Positions 12,563-21,800 of a stretch of DNA of 64,000 bases are shown here, piece after piece. The translations under genes were made by a program, and so were the position numbers. The stretch spans positions 4,394,448-4,458,447 of the forward strand of contig OZ241334.1 in NCBI GenBank assembly GCA_965200035.1, written 5' to 3'. Under the pieces are notes generated by a model, which was given only the letters and a program-made list of their open reading frames with translations, searched no databases and was not told the origin of the DNA. Positions within the stretch are counted from its first letter, which is position 1. Each line of letters opens with the position of its first letter. The stretch is from UBA1952 sp965200035 (GTDB taxonomy: Bacteria > Bacteroidota > Bacteroidia > Chitinophagales > Chitinophagaceae).

Positions 12563-13168
12563 ATGAAAAATCTTTCAACAGTTTTGAGCGCTCTTGCCTT
12601 TATAGGAGTTCTGGTGCTCTTCGGGCTTAACTTCAGCGGCAAAAAGGCCTCTGTTACTACTTCTGAAACTCGTAGTGGATCCGCATCGCCCGTAAATAAC
12701 AATTCGAGAATTGCGTTCATCAATATCGATACGTTTGAAGCAAATTACATCCTGCTGAAGACAAAGAAGGAAGAATTCAAGAAGCGCCAGGCCGGCATGG
12801 AAGCTGAACTGCAGCGCTCTGCCCAGCAAATGCAGAGTGACTATGTGGATGTACAGCGCAAAGCACAAACGATGAGCGAGGCGGAGCTGCAGGCAGCTCA
12901 GAAGCGCCTTGCGCAAATGCAGCAAAGCCTTGAAACCCGCAAGCAGAGCATGGAAGAGCAATTTATGAAAGACCAGGAAGCTTTTAACAACAACCTGCAC
13001 GATCAGCTCGATAGTTTTCTGACCGATTATAATAAAGAAAAGCACTACGATTTTATTCTTTCTTATTCCCGCTCCAATCCGGTAATCATGTATGGAGATA
13101 AAGGGCTGAACGTAACGCAGGATGTGCTGAAAGGAATGAACGAGAAGGCTGGTACGGCTGCCAAATAA
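12563..13168 (+). CDS. OmpH/Skp-family periplasmic chaperone-like protein
   Basis: A 201-residue protein with an N-terminal hydrophobic segment (VLSALAFIGVLVLFGLNF) that could be a signal anchor or uncleaved signal. A Ser/Thr/Asn linker follows, then a Skp-type core: strand RIAFINIDTF, a long charged coiled coil from about 65 to 150 rich in Gln, Lys and Glu, and the closing YDFILSYSRSNPVIMYGDKGLNVT strand pair with the final helix. Skp family members form trimers that hold unfolded outer-membrane proteins in the periplasm. Bacteroidota usually carry several paralogues. Start ATG at 12563 fits the signal; promoter-like TATTTTTG lies upstream. The next gene starts 34 bases downstream. Confidence 0.9.
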   Translation: MKNLSTVLSALAFIGVLVLFGLNFSGKKASVTTSETRSGSASPVNNNSRIAFINIDTFEANYILLKTKKEEFKKRQAGMEAELQRSAQQMQSDYVDVQRKAQTMSEAELQAAQKRLAQMQQSLETRKQSMEEQFMKDQEAFNNNLHDQLDSFLTDYNKEKHYDFILSYSRSNPVIMYGDKGLNVTQDVLKGMNEKAGTAAK

Positions 13169-13202
13169 GTGTTTCTTTCGCCCCATCAATCCCTCAATTC
13201 TA

Positions 13203-14639
13203 TTGGAAAACAAACCACAATTCCACCGTTCGCTTGGCCTGCTGGATGGCGCGCTGCTTGTGATCGGCTCAATGATCGGGTCGGGCATCTTTATCGTCAG
13301 CACGGATATAGCCCGCAATGTCGGCAGCGCCGGCTGGCTGATTGTGGTATGGCTGATCTCCGGCTTTCTGACGATGGCGGCCGCACTGAGCTATGGCGAG
13401 TTGAGCGCTATGTATCCCAAAGCGGGTGGCCAGTATGTATATCTGCGTGAGGCTTATGGCAAGCTGTGGGCATTTCTCTTTGGATGGGCGTTCTTTGCAG
13501 TCATCCAGACGGGCACCATTGCGGCCGTAGGCGTAGGCTTTTCTAAGTTTCTCGGCTATCTCGTACCGGTATTGAGTGAAAAGTATATTTTGTTTAAGCT
13601 GGGTTTCTTCACGCTTTCTTCGGCGCAGCTTGTGGGTATCGCGGTGATTTCCGGGCTTACCTATGTGAACACGAAAGGCGTTGAAGGCGGTAAATGGATT
13701 CAGGCCATCTTCACGTTTGCCAAAATTGCCGCCATTGCGGGATTGATTATTTTTGGCTTTTTCTCATTCAAAGACAGCAGTATATGGCAGCACAACTGGT
13801 CGGATGCGTGGAATGCCAAAAGCATTTCTATTGATAGTCTCACCGGTGCCATCAGTCATCAAAGCCTTAACGGCCCTTTCCTGGTCATGGCTGTTGCCGT
13901 TGCGATGGTGGGCGCTATATTCAGCTCAGATGCATGGAATAATGTAACTTTTATAGCCGGCGAACTGAAACGCCCGGAGCGTAATGTAGGGCTGAGTCTG
14001 GCGATAGGAACAATGGTGGTAACACTGCTGTATGTATCTATGAACCTGATGTACACCAATGTGCTCAGCATTTCTGAGATAGCATCTGCTCCTGATGAGC
14101 GCGTAGCTTTGGCCGCTGCGCTGAAAATATTCGGACCTGTGGGCACTTCTGTAATCGCTGTGCTGGTGATGATCTCCACGTTTGGCTGCAATAACGGCCT
14201 CATTCTTTCCGGCGCCCGCGTGTACAATACGATGGCGAAGGATGGTGTATTCCTGCCCGCCGCCAAGAAGCTGAACAGCAAAGGTGTTCCTTCAAAAGCG
14301 CTCTGGATGCAGTGCGTCTGGGCCTGTGTGCTCTGTCTGAGCGGCACGTATGGCAAGCTGCTGGATTACATTGTTATCACAGTACTTATCTTCTATATCC
14401 TTACCATTGGCGGCATCTTTGTGCTGCGCAAGAAAAAACCGGATATGCCCCGTCCGTACAAGGCTTTCGGCTACCCTGCCATTCCAGTGCTGTACATTGC
14501 CATTGCGGCTTTTATCTGTGTTGTGCTCCTGAAAGAGAAATTCTCCACCACCTGGCCTGGAATATTTATCATCATTCTTGGAGTACCTGTTTATAAAATT
14601 TTTGAATCGCGCCTTGTAGCAGATGAAGAATCAGCCTGA
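13203..14639 (+). CDS. APC-superfamily amino acid permease
   Basis: A polytopic inner-membrane transporter of 478 residues with about 12 membrane segments. The N-terminal 'GLLDGALLVIGSMIGSGIFI' carries the GSMIGSGIF signature of TM1 in APC/LAT-type amino acid permeases, followed by GGQYVYLREAYG and WNNVTFIAGELKRPERN, both typical of the family. The start is TTG at 13203 (MENKPQFHRSLG); no ATG is available before TM1. It overlaps the next gene by 17 bases, so the two are probably co-translated. Substrate cannot be read from sequence; LAT-like members exchange neutral or basic amino acids. Confidence 0.92.
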   Translation: MENKPQFHRSLGLLDGALLVIGSMIGSGIFIVSTDIARNVGSAGWLIVVWLISGFLTMAAALSYGELSAMYPKAGGQYVYLREAYGKLWAFLFGWAFFAVIQTGTIAAVGVGFSKFLGYLVPVLSEKYILFKLGFFTLSSAQLVGIAVISGLTYVNTKGVEGGKWIQAIFTFAKIAAIAGLIIFGFFSFKDSSIWQHNWSDAWNAKSISIDSLTGAISHQSLNGPFLVMAVAVAMVGAIFSSDAWNNVTFIAGELKRPERNVGLSLAIGTMVVTLLYVSMNLMYTNVLSISEIASAPDERVALAAALKIFGPVGTSVIAVLVMISTFGCNNGLILSGARVYNTMAKDGVFLPAAKKLNSKGVPSKALWMQCVWACVLCLSGTYGKLLDYIVITVLIFYILTIGGIFVLRKKKPDMPRPYKAFGYPAIPVLYIAIAAFICVVLLKEKFSTTWPGIFIIILGVPVYKIFESRLVADEESA

Positions 14640-15624
14640 TCTGAGCTCACTTTTTGAAGAAATGAATGGCCTGCACGTAGTGGTTGTGGGCGATGTAATG
14701 CTCGACAATTACTGGTGGGGCGAGGTAGAGCGCATCTCTCCCGAAGCGCCAGTGCCTGTGGTTGCGCTACAGAAGCGTGAAAGCAGGCTGGGAGGCGCGG
14801 CAAATGTGGCGCTTAACTGTAAAGCGCTCGGCGCAAAGGTTACATTGGCATCTGTAGTTGGCGATGACCGGGAAGGCGCGGTATTACTGCAACTGGTACA
14901 GCAGGCAGGCATGAGCGCAGACCTTATCATGCACAGCATGCACCGCAGCACCACTACCAAAACACGCGTGCTGAGCCGCAATCAGCAGATGATGCGGCTG
15001 GATGATGAAAGCAGCGAAGACCTGCACATAGAGGAAGAGCATCCATTCATAGACCTGGTGCTACGTTTTCTGCAGCGGGAAAAGCCGCATGTCCTCATTT
15101 TTGAAGATTATAACAAGGGCGTGCTGAAAGAAAATGTAATCAACCGGATCACAGAACATTGCAATGAAATAGGCATCATCACGGCGGTAGATCCCAAGAA
15201 GAAAAATTTTCTGGCTTATAAGAATGTCACCATCTTCAAGCCTAACCTGAAAGAAGTGCGGGAAGGACTGCACCTGCCGGTAAATCCGGTGGATGAAGCC
15301 GCACTGAATGAGGTGCACCTGCATCTGGAAGGCGCGCTGAAGCACAATATCACCTTCATCACCCTGTCTGAAAAAGGCGTGTTCACTAATGATGGCGTTG
15401 AAGCGCACATCTATCCATCACACATCCGGAATATCGCTGACGTAAGCGGTGCCGGCGATACAGTGATTGCTACCGCTTCAATGGTCTATGCGCTAACGAA
15501 GGATGCTTCGCTGATGGCGCAGATATCCAATATTGCCGGCGGACTTGTATGTGAAGAAGTAGGTGTAGTGCCGATAGATAAAGCGTTATTGCTGGCAGAA
15601 ACGCAACGGCTGCTTGTCCATTAA
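14623..15624 (+). CDS. D-glycero-beta-D-manno-heptose-7-phosphate kinase (PfkB family)
   Basis: A 333-residue ribokinase/PfkB-family sugar kinase, closest in pattern to the kinase domain of HldE (RfaE domain I), which phosphorylates D-glycero-D-manno-heptose 7-phosphate at C1 for ADP-heptose and LPS core synthesis. Visible features: GDVMLDNYWWGEVERISPEA near the N-terminus (HldE-like), GGAANVA at about 65, DPKKKN and FKPNLKEV in the middle, and the catalytic DVSGAGD with Asp at 279. The nucleotidyltransferase domain of fused HldE is absent, so a separate enzyme must supply it. It overlaps the permease by 17 bases, an odd partner for an LPS gene. A stem-loop follows. Confidence 0.85.
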   Translation: MKNQPDLSSLFEEMNGLHVVVVGDVMLDNYWWGEVERISPEAPVPVVALQKRESRLGGAANVALNCKALGAKVTLASVVGDDREGAVLLQLVQQAGMSADLIMHSMHRSTTTKTRVLSRNQQMMRLDDESSEDLHIEEEHPFIDLVLRFLQREKPHVLIFEDYNKGVLKENVINRITEHCNEIGIITAVDPKKKNFLAYKNVTIFKPNLKEVREGLHLPVNPVDEAALNEVHLHLEGALKHNITFITLSEKGVFTNDGVEAHIYPSHIRNIADVSGAGDTVIATASMVYALTKDASLMAQISNIAGGLVCEEVGVVPIDKALLLAETQRLLVH

Positions 15625-15626
15625 AA

Positions 15627-15668
15627 AAAACGCTGACAAGGTTCAAAACCCTGCCAGCGTTGAAAAAA
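15627..15668. terminator. Stem-loop between convergent genes
   Basis: AACGCTG pairs with CAGCGTT, continued by an imperfect inner stem (AAGGTT with AACCCT), with A-runs on both sides. Likely bidirectional terminator for the kinase (+) and thiolase (-) genes. Confidence 0.75.
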
Positions 15669-15678
15669 GTGACCTCAA

Positions 15679-16875
15679 TTACAGCATTTCATATACTACC
15701 GCAGCGCCCTGCCCTACGCCGATGCACATCGTGGCAAGGCCGTATTTTCCGCCGCGGCGCTTCAGTTCATGCAATAGCGTTGCAGAAATACGCGCACCAC
15801 TGCAGCCCAGCGGATGACCGATAGCAATAGCGCCACCGTTTACATTTACCTTACTTTCATCGAGCCCAAGCTCACGCATACAGGGAATGCTTTGGGCAGC
15901 AAAAGCTTCATTCAGCTCTACCAGATCCAGGTCTTTTACTTCAATGCCTGCACGCTTCAACGCCTTTCGGGTTGCAGGAATCGGACCAATGCCCATAATG
16001 GCAGAATCAACACCCGCCACGGCCATTCCAATCACTTTGGCAATCGGCTTCAGGTTGTACTTCTTTACTGCTTCTTCTGAGGCCAGCAGCACCGCTGCCG
16101 CACCATCGTTTATGCCGCTGCTGTTGCCGGCAGTCACGCTGCCCTCTTTCTTAAATGCCGGCTTCAGCTCACCAAGTTTTTCAATAGTTGATTGCCTCGG
16201 ATGCTCATCTACGGAGAATACATTTGTCTTGCCTTTACCAAGATCTACAGTAACAGGGACTATTTCATCCATAAACTTGCCTGCTGCTGCTGCTGCTGCG
16301 TACTTTTCCTGGCTGCTGTATGCAAACTGGTCCTGATCTTCACGGGAAATATTGTATCTAGCTGCTACGTTTTCCGCCGTCTCGCCCATGGTGCTGGTAT
16401 GGTTCATCTCTTTGAGCTTCTTATTGGTGAAGCGCCAGCCCATGGTAGTATCGTGCATTTCCTGCGCACGGCCATAAGCGCCTTCCGATTTTCCCAGGAC
16501 AAGTGGTGCGCGGGTCATGCTTTCTACTCCAGCGGCAATGTAGATTTCACCCTCATTGCACATAATTGCGCGTGAGGCATCCATGATGGCCTGTAAACCC
16601 GATGCACAAAGGCGGTTTACTGTATTGCCTGCAACCGTATCCGGCAGTCCGGCCAGCAGCGCAGCCATGCGCGCTACGTTTCGGTTATCTTCGCCCGCCT
16701 GGTTGGCAGCGCCGGCGATCACATCTTCAATAGCATGGACATCTACCGAAGGGTTGCGCGCCAGCAATTCCCTGATCACATGCGCCAGCAGATCGTCCGG
16801 GCGAACGGTAGCCAATGCGCCTCCATACTTCCCGATGGGTGTACGAACAGCGTCGATGATATAAGCAGTATTCAT
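15679..16875 (-). CDS. Acetyl-CoA C-acyltransferase (thiolase)
   Basis: A 398-residue thiolase that cleaves 3-ketoacyl-CoA or condenses acetyl-CoA units. All catalytic residues are present: nucleophilic Cys90 in NRLCASG, His354 in GHPLGCSGA and the acid/base Cys384 in CIGVGQG. Length and spacing are full. The body resembles FadA/PcaF-type degradative thiolases rather than a polyhydroxybutyrate enzyme, but the substrate is not certain. It is monocistronic here, with a TAAATTTG promoter-like element on the minus strand at 16956-16949. A second, distinct thiolase lies at 30102-31277. Confidence 0.95.
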   Translation of the reverse strand: MNTAYIIDAVRTPIGKYGGALATVRPDDLLAHVIRELLARNPSVDVHAIEDVIAGAANQAGEDNRNVARMAALLAGLPDTVAGNTVNRLCASGLQAIMDASRAIMCNEGEIYIAAGVESMTRAPLVLGKSEGAYGRAQEMHDTTMGWRFTNKKLKEMNHTSTMGETAENVAARYNISREDQDQFAYSSQEKYAAAAAAGKFMDEIVPVTVDLGKGKTNVFSVDEHPRQSTIEKLGELKPAFKKEGSVTAGNSSGINDGAAAVLLASEEAVKKYNLKPIAKVIGMAVAGVDSAIMGIGPIPATRKALKRAGIEVKDLDLVELNEAFAAQSIPCMRELGLDESKVNVNGGAIAIGHPLGCSGARISATLLHELKRRGGKYGLATMCIGVGQGAAVVYEML

Positions 16876-16948
16876 TTTTAAGTAAGAATTAAAAAGTAAA
16901 ATCTTCTCTGACTACTTTAAACAGAAAATAGCCAGTGCTTTTCAGCCG

Positions 16949-16956
16949 CAAATTTA
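16949..16956 (-). promoter_or_regulatory. -7 element of the thiolase gene
   Basis: Minus strand TAAATTTG matches TAnnTTTG, about 73 bases before the start codon. No -33 TTG at the expected spacing. Confidence 0.4.
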
Positions 16957-17067
16957 CGTCCTCTTGTCTTTGCCTACCAGCGTGTTTTATAAATAAATGT
17001 ATAGATGAACCCTTTACAGCACCTGCTGGTATGACTTTTAAGCCTTTTCTGAAAAAACGGAATCATT

Positions 17068-17280
17068 ATGGCAACCTTACCAAATAACAGCGGCAACCAG
17101 AACCAACAGGGAAATCACAAGGCGCAAGGCAATAAGCCCAGCCCTGAAGTACGCGACAATCTGGATAGCCGTGGCGATCTGGAGCAGCGCGACAACGATA
17201 TGAGCCACAACACCAAAGAGGTTCATGATGGTGAAAAGAATGAGCAGAATAATCCGGAAGGCGGACCTGCGCGTAAGTAA
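17068..17280 (+). CDS. Small hydrophilic, disorder-prone protein
   Basis: A 70-residue protein made almost wholly of Asn, Gln, Asp, Glu, Lys, Gly and Pro, with no hydrophobic core, no Cys and no signal. It is probably unstructured. Composition recalls stress-associated hydrophilins, but there is no motif to support a function. It has its own strong terminator and stands between the thiolase (divergent) and the M13 peptidase, which argues that it is a real gene. Start ATG at 17068. Confidence 0.6.
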   Translation: MATLPNNSGNQNQQGNHKAQGNKPSPEVRDNLDSRGDLEQRDNDMSHNTKEVHDGEKNEQNNPEGGPARK

Positions 17281-17301
17281 TTAATGCGTTTTTAAAATAA
17301 T

Positions 17302-17337
17302 TAAAAAGTGCGCTGGCTATTGGCCGGCGCACTTTTT
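17302..17337 (+). terminator. Intrinsic terminator after the hydrophilic small protein
   Basis: AAAAAGTGCGCTGGC pairs with GCCGGCGCACTTTTT (one G.U) around TATTG, followed by a short T-rich tail. Confidence 0.85.
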
Positions 17338-17482
17338 ACTGTTATGATTTTCAGCCGGATGCGGAAAGCTGAGTCTGTAATTGGTTTGATAGAGCTGTAC
17401 CGTATTTATGATGCAAAAAATCCCCCAAAAATATCCCCTGTGCCGGGTTTGGTTTTGATAATGATTTAGCATGCGTTATTTG

Positions 17483-17490
17483 TACATTTG
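17483..17490 (+). promoter_or_regulatory. -7 element of the M13 peptidase gene
   Basis: TACATTTG matches TAnnTTTG exactly, 22 bases before the start codon. Confidence 0.5.
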
Positions 17491-17512
17491 CCGCTTCTTT
17501 TAAAATTCATTA

Positions 17513-19564
17513 ATGAAGCTTCAACACTCTTTACTGGCAGGCGCTGCGCTGATGGCGCTTGCTTCGTGCGGTAACAATGGCACGGAAGGCAATACCGGTG
17601 GCAAGGCGGCCCGCAAGCTGCTTGATCCGGCTAACATTGATTCCAGCATCCGTCCGGGCGAAAACTTTTACATGTATGCCAACAATGGCTGGCTGAAGAA
17701 AAATCCGATTCCCGGCGATCAGACGCGCTGGGGCTCTTTCAATGAGCTGCAGGAAAACAACTATAAAGCGCTGCACGAATTGCTGGATGATGCTGCCAAG
17801 AAAAATGCATCGGATGGCAGCAAGGAGCAAAAGGTTGGTGACCTCTACAGAAGCGGTATGGATTCTGCTGCTACTGACAAGGCTGGCATTGCTCCGCTGA
17901 ATGAAGATTTTGCGCGCATCAATGCGATCACAGATGCCAATGGCATTCTGAATGAAGTAGCGCTTGAGCATACCAAAGGTGTGGATGCTCTGTTCGGCTT
18001 CAGCATTTCTCCGGATGATAAGCAGGTAAGCAGAGAAATCTGCCAGTTTTATCAGGGTGGTCTGGGTATGCCTGATCGTGATTATTATTTCAAGACAGAT
18101 GCCCGTACTGCTAAGATCCGCGAGGCTTACCAGCAATATCTGGTGAGTCTGTTCAAGCTGATGGGTGAAGATGTGGCAACGGCTAAGAAAGATGCGGTAG
18201 ATGAATTCAAGCTCGAAACAGCACTCGCAGGCGCTTCTATGACGCGTGTAGAGATGCGCGATCCGTATAAGCTGTACAATAAATTCAATGTTGACGGAAT
18301 CACGATGCAGACTCCGGGCATGGATTGGAAAACGATGCTGACCGGCCTGAAGGTAACCGGACAGGACAGCGTGATCGTAGGCATGCCAAAGTATTTTGCA
18401 GAAATAGCCAGGCAACTGAAAGCGACTCCGATCCCGGTATGGAAAAAGTATCTGCAGTTGCAAATGGCCATGGATATGAGCCCTTATCTGAGCGCTGCTT
18501 TCGATAATGCACATTTTGACTTTTTTGGCAAGACCCTGCGCGGACAACAGCAGCAAAAGCCCCGCTGGCAGCGTGTATTAAATGTGGTAGATGGCTCTGT
18601 AGGCGAGCTGCTCGGCCAAATGTATGTGGACAAGAACTTTAAGCCGGATGCAAAGAAGCGTATGCTTGATCTGGTGAATAACCTGCAGCAGACTTATGCC
18701 GACCGCATCAAGCGCCTGACCTGGATGAGCGAAGCTACCAAGCAGAAAGCGATCGCCAAGCTGAACACTTTCATGAAGAAGATCGGCTATCCTGACAAGT
18801 GGAAGGACTACAGCTCTATGACCATTGTTAAGGACAACTATGCAAAGAACATTATGAACGCTTCTGCCTTTGAATACAATTATATGCTGGGCAAGCTGGG
18901 CAAGCCGGTAGACCGTACCGAATGGGGCATGACTCCTCCGACGGTGAACGCTTACTACAATCCTGCTTTCAATGAGATCGTGTTCCCTGCGGGCATCCTG
19001 CAGTATCCTTTCTTCTCTGATGACGCGGATGATGCGGTAAACTATGGCGGCATCGGCGCGGTAATCGGCCACGAAATGACTCACGGTTTTGATGATCAGG
19101 GCCGTCAGTATGATGCGGACGGTAACCTGCATGACTGGTGGACTCCGGAAGATGCGAAGAACTTTTTAGCTAAAGCGGCTGTGGTCATCAATCAGTTCAA
19201 CAACTACACCGTGCTGGATACCGTGCATGTAAATGGTGAGCTTACGCAGGGCGAGAATCTTGCTGACCTCGGCGGCATCAACATTGCGTACGAAGCATTC
19301 AAGAAAACAGCGCAAGGCAAGGGCGATAAGAAGATTGACGGCTTTACACCGGATCAGCGCTTCTTCCTGAGCTGGGCACAGGTATGGCGTGCTAATACGC
19401 GTCCGGAAGAGCTGGCTTCACGTATTGTAACTGACCCGCACTCTCCGAATGAGCTGCGCTGCAACGGACCGGTAAGCAATATGCCTGAGTTCTACAAAGC
19501 ATTCGACATTAAATCAGGGGATAAAATGTACCGCGCTGACAGCATTCGTGCAAGCGTTTGGTAG
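17513..19564 (+). CDS. M13-family (neprilysin-like) zinc metallopeptidase lipoprotein
   Basis: An exported zinc endopeptidase of 683 residues. The signal peptide ends in a lipobox (LMALASC-GNN), so the enzyme should be membrane-anchored. The N-terminal M13_N helical domain follows (PGENFYMYANNGWL at about 46). The catalytic domain has NAYYNP, the zinc motif HEMTH (His520, Glu521, His524) and the third ligand in ENLADLGG (Glu581, Asp585). The C-terminus has the usual CNGPVSNMPEFYKAF and ends ...IRASVW in place of the common ...W motif. Full length for PepO/neprilysin relatives, which cut small peptides. Own promoter-like element; terminator shared with the convergent DUF4846 gene. Confidence 0.95.
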   Translation: MKLQHSLLAGAALMALASCGNNGTEGNTGGKAARKLLDPANIDSSIRPGENFYMYANNGWLKKNPIPGDQTRWGSFNELQENNYKALHELLDDAAKKNASDGSKEQKVGDLYRSGMDSAATDKAGIAPLNEDFARINAITDANGILNEVALEHTKGVDALFGFSISPDDKQVSREICQFYQGGLGMPDRDYYFKTDARTAKIREAYQQYLVSLFKLMGEDVATAKKDAVDEFKLETALAGASMTRVEMRDPYKLYNKFNVDGITMQTPGMDWKTMLTGLKVTGQDSVIVGMPKYFAEIARQLKATPIPVWKKYLQLQMAMDMSPYLSAAFDNAHFDFFGKTLRGQQQQKPRWQRVLNVVDGSVGELLGQMYVDKNFKPDAKKRMLDLVNNLQQTYADRIKRLTWMSEATKQKAIAKLNTFMKKIGYPDKWKDYSSMTIVKDNYAKNIMNASAFEYNYMLGKLGKPVDRTEWGMTPPTVNAYYNPAFNEIVFPAGILQYPFFSDDADDAVNYGGIGAVIGHEMTHGFDDQGRQYDADGNLHDWWTPEDAKNFLAKAAVVINQFNNYTVLDTVHVNGELTQGENLADLGGINIAYEAFKKTAQGKGDKKIDGFTPDQRFFLSWAQVWRANTRPEELASRIVTDPHSPNELRCNGPVSNMPEFYKAFDIKSGDKMYRADSIRASVW

Positions 19565-19595
19565 GATCGGGACGCGATAGCGACCTGAACCGAAA

Positions 19596-19634
19596 CAAAA
19601 AATCCTCTGCTACACAACAGCAGGGGATTTTTTT
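19596..19634. terminator. Bidirectional terminator
   Basis: AAAAATCCTCTGCT pairs with AGCAGGGGATTTTT around a short ACACAAC loop, flanked by A- and T-runs. It ends the peptidase gene (+) and overlaps the stop region of the DUF4846 gene (-). Confidence 0.85.
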
Positions 19635-20484
19635 ATGGAAAGCGTTTGAGCTGATCGGTGGTAAAGTCCCATTGCGGCGTATGGATGGTGTAATAACCGG
19701 CTTTTAGCTCATACCACGGACTGATCGATGGATTATCGGGATTCTCAAGAATCTGTATGTCCTGCGCGGGCATATAGCTCTGGCTGAGCAGGTAAATCTT
19801 TTTTCCATCTGCCGTCTGTGCCATATCCATGACAGTCACGGCATGGCCGGGAGAGCCGCCGATAATCAGCACATCGCCTACCTGCATCTCCTGAAAAGGA
19901 ACTGACTTCAGGGTGCGCGAAAGAGATAAAGTACCAGCGTAGGCATAAACGAAATCAAGATAAGCGCGGTATGTCTGGTAATCATTAGCCGGCGCAGCAG
20001 TTTTTATCCAGCTTATCTTAGACTCATTGATATCCGGTCTGTAACCCTGTTGCCAGTGATCAAAGTCTGCCCGGAAACCTTTGGTAAGCGTGAATTCAAT
20101 TTCGCTGAACCGCTTTTGTTTATAAAAATATTCCGCCCGTAGCCGCATCACCGCATCGGCGCATTGCTGCAGGTCTTTATTGCCAACATCGAGTGGCAGA
20201 ACGGCAGCGTAAATATGTGGATTGGATTTTTCGCGGCCATCGAAATAATGCACCACGGCGCCATGTGGCTTTAAGGGAATGTGACGAAGAAAATAGCCGT
20301 AAGCATTGCTGCTGAAGCCATACCTGCGGTAGCCTTCCGGCGGATTGAATCTTGCAGCAAGATCACTACCCTGCTTATTGAGTATGGGCTCTGAAACTAC
20401 GACAGGACGGCGTTGCGCTTCCGAATAATTCTGCCGGCAGGCTGATAGAGCAGTAAGCAGAAAAAGGGAAGGGATAAATTTCAT
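19633..20484 (-). CDS. DUF4846-family lipoprotein
   Basis: A 283-residue exported lipoprotein (MKFIPSLFLLTALSAC lipobox). The start at 20484 was chosen because it begins the lipoprotein signal; the frame is open further upstream into the divergent MFS promoter but without a better start. The body matches the DUF4846 family: RYGFSSNAYGYFLRHIPL, the HYFDG motif, YAAVLPLDVG, CADAVMRLRAEYFY and GDVLIIGGSPGHAVTVMDMA. The last block with its His resembles NlpC/P60 or transglutaminase-like papain folds, which would fit cell-wall work, but no catalytic set is proven. Confidence 0.82.
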   Translation of the reverse strand: MKFIPSLFLLTALSACRQNYSEAQRRPVVVSEPILNKQGSDLAARFNPPEGYRRYGFSSNAYGYFLRHIPLKPHGAVVHYFDGREKSNPHIYAAVLPLDVGNKDLQQCADAVMRLRAEYFYKQKRFSEIEFTLTKGFRADFDHWQQGYRPDINESKISWIKTAAPANDYQTYRAYLDFVYAYAGTLSLSRTLKSVPFQEMQVGDVLIIGGSPGHAVTVMDMAQTADGKKIYLLSQSYMPAQDIQILENPDNPSISPWYELKAGYYTIHTPQWDFTTDQLKRFP

Positions 20485-20579
20485 AGGATAACGGAATTGC
20501 ATGGTTGGGAGACACAGAAAAAACGGGTTTCCACACGCCGGAAGAATAAATCTATAAAAAACAGTAACATGCATTGCAC

Positions 20580-21797
20580 ATGAAAAAGATCGCAGCAATA
20601 TATCGTGCTTCCTACACCGGCCTTTCGCCGGATAGCTGGTGGCTTTCTGCGGTGATGCTGGTCAACCGCTGCGGCACGATGGTCGTACCCTTCATGACCC
20701 TTTACCTGACCAAAAACCTGCACTATAGTCTGGCTCAGGCCGGGCTCATTATGGCCATATTCGGTATGGGAGCGATATGCGGCGGCTTCCTCGGTGGCAG
20801 GCTTTGCAGCCTGTTTGGCTTTTATCGGGTACAGCTGATGACGCTCATTGGCGGTGGCACCTTGTTTCTGCTGCTTGGGCAGATGCGCAGCTTTCCTACG
20901 ATCTGTATATTCACTTTTCTGCTCAGCCTCGTCAATGAATCGTTCCGTCCGGCTAATTCGCTGGCGATTGCACATTACAGCAAGCCGGAAAACCTGACGC
21001 GCTCCTATTCGCTGAACCGCCTGGCCATTAATCTGGGATGGGCTCTGGGCGGCACGCTCGGCGGACTGGTAGCAGCTTACAACTACCATCTGTTATTTGT
21101 GATCGATGGGGTGACCAATATCTCAGCAGCGATATTGCTGCGCATTTTCTTATCACCGGCAAAGGAATCTACTGCTCCGAAAAAAGAACAGCCGCTACTT
21201 CCATCATCCAGATGGGAAGCATACAGGGATAAACATTACTTAGCCTTTTCTGTGCTGGTGATATTATATGCCTACGTCTTCTTCCAGTGTTTCAGCACGC
21301 TGCCGGTCTATTATGCACGGGTATTGCATCTCTCGGAAAAATTGATCGGGCTGACGATGGCTTTGAACGGCCTGATGATCGGGACCTTTGAAATGGTATT
21401 GATCTACAGGCTTGAAGGGAAAAGAACTCCATTGCAATATGTGAAATGGGGTGTTGTGCTGGTAGCTCTTTCGTTTCTTGTGCTCAACTGGCTGCCGGGT
21501 GCTTTTCTGCTTGCTTTATTAAACACTTTGCTGATCACTGTTGGTGAGATGCTCTCAATGCCGTTTATGAATACCTTTTGGGTATCGCGCACCAACAGCA
21601 ACAACCGCGGACAATATGCAGGGCTTTACACCGTATCGTGGGCTATGGCACAGGTGCTTGGTCCCGGAACAGGCTCATGGCTGGCAGATCACTTCGGGTT
21701 CACTACGCTTTGGTGGATCATAGGCAGTATCAGCGGGCTTTCTGGATTGGGTTTCTGGATGCTGCAGGTGCGTGAGCAAAAGAAGACAGCTCTATAA
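20580..21797 (+). CDS. MFS transporter
   Basis: A major facilitator of 405 residues with 12 predicted membrane segments. It has the N-half motif GGRLCSLFGFYRV between TM2 and TM3, a variant of the MFS motif A (GxxxDRxGRR), and LGWALGGTLGGLVA in TM5, an antiporter-like glycine-rich motif. The first residues WWLSAVMLVNRCGTMVVPFMTLYL resemble YajR/MdtH-like drug/proton antiporters. ATG 20580 is preferred to TTG 20574. It converges on the PPK2 gene with a 3-base gap. Substrate unknown. Confidence 0.88.
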   Translation: MKKIAAIYRASYTGLSPDSWWLSAVMLVNRCGTMVVPFMTLYLTKNLHYSLAQAGLIMAIFGMGAICGGFLGGRLCSLFGFYRVQLMTLIGGGTLFLLLGQMRSFPTICIFTFLLSLVNESFRPANSLAIAHYSKPENLTRSYSLNRLAINLGWALGGTLGGLVAAYNYHLLFVIDGVTNISAAILLRIFLSPAKESTAPKKEQPLLPSSRWEAYRDKHYLAFSVLVILYAYVFFQCFSTLPVYYARVLHLSEKLIGLTMALNGLMIGTFEMVLIYRLEGKRTPLQYVKWGVVLVALSFLVLNWLPGAFLLALLNTLLITVGEMLSMPFMNTFWVSRTNSNNRGQYAGLYTVSWAMAQVLGPGTGSWLADHFGFTTLWWIIGSISGLSGLGFWMLQVREQKKTAL

Positions 21798-21800
21798 CCG

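Noticed and set aside
16277..16300. GCT/GCA triplet run as a microsatellite
   Set aside because: It encodes the alanine run of the thiolase (YAAAAAAGKF) and is an ordinary part of that gene.
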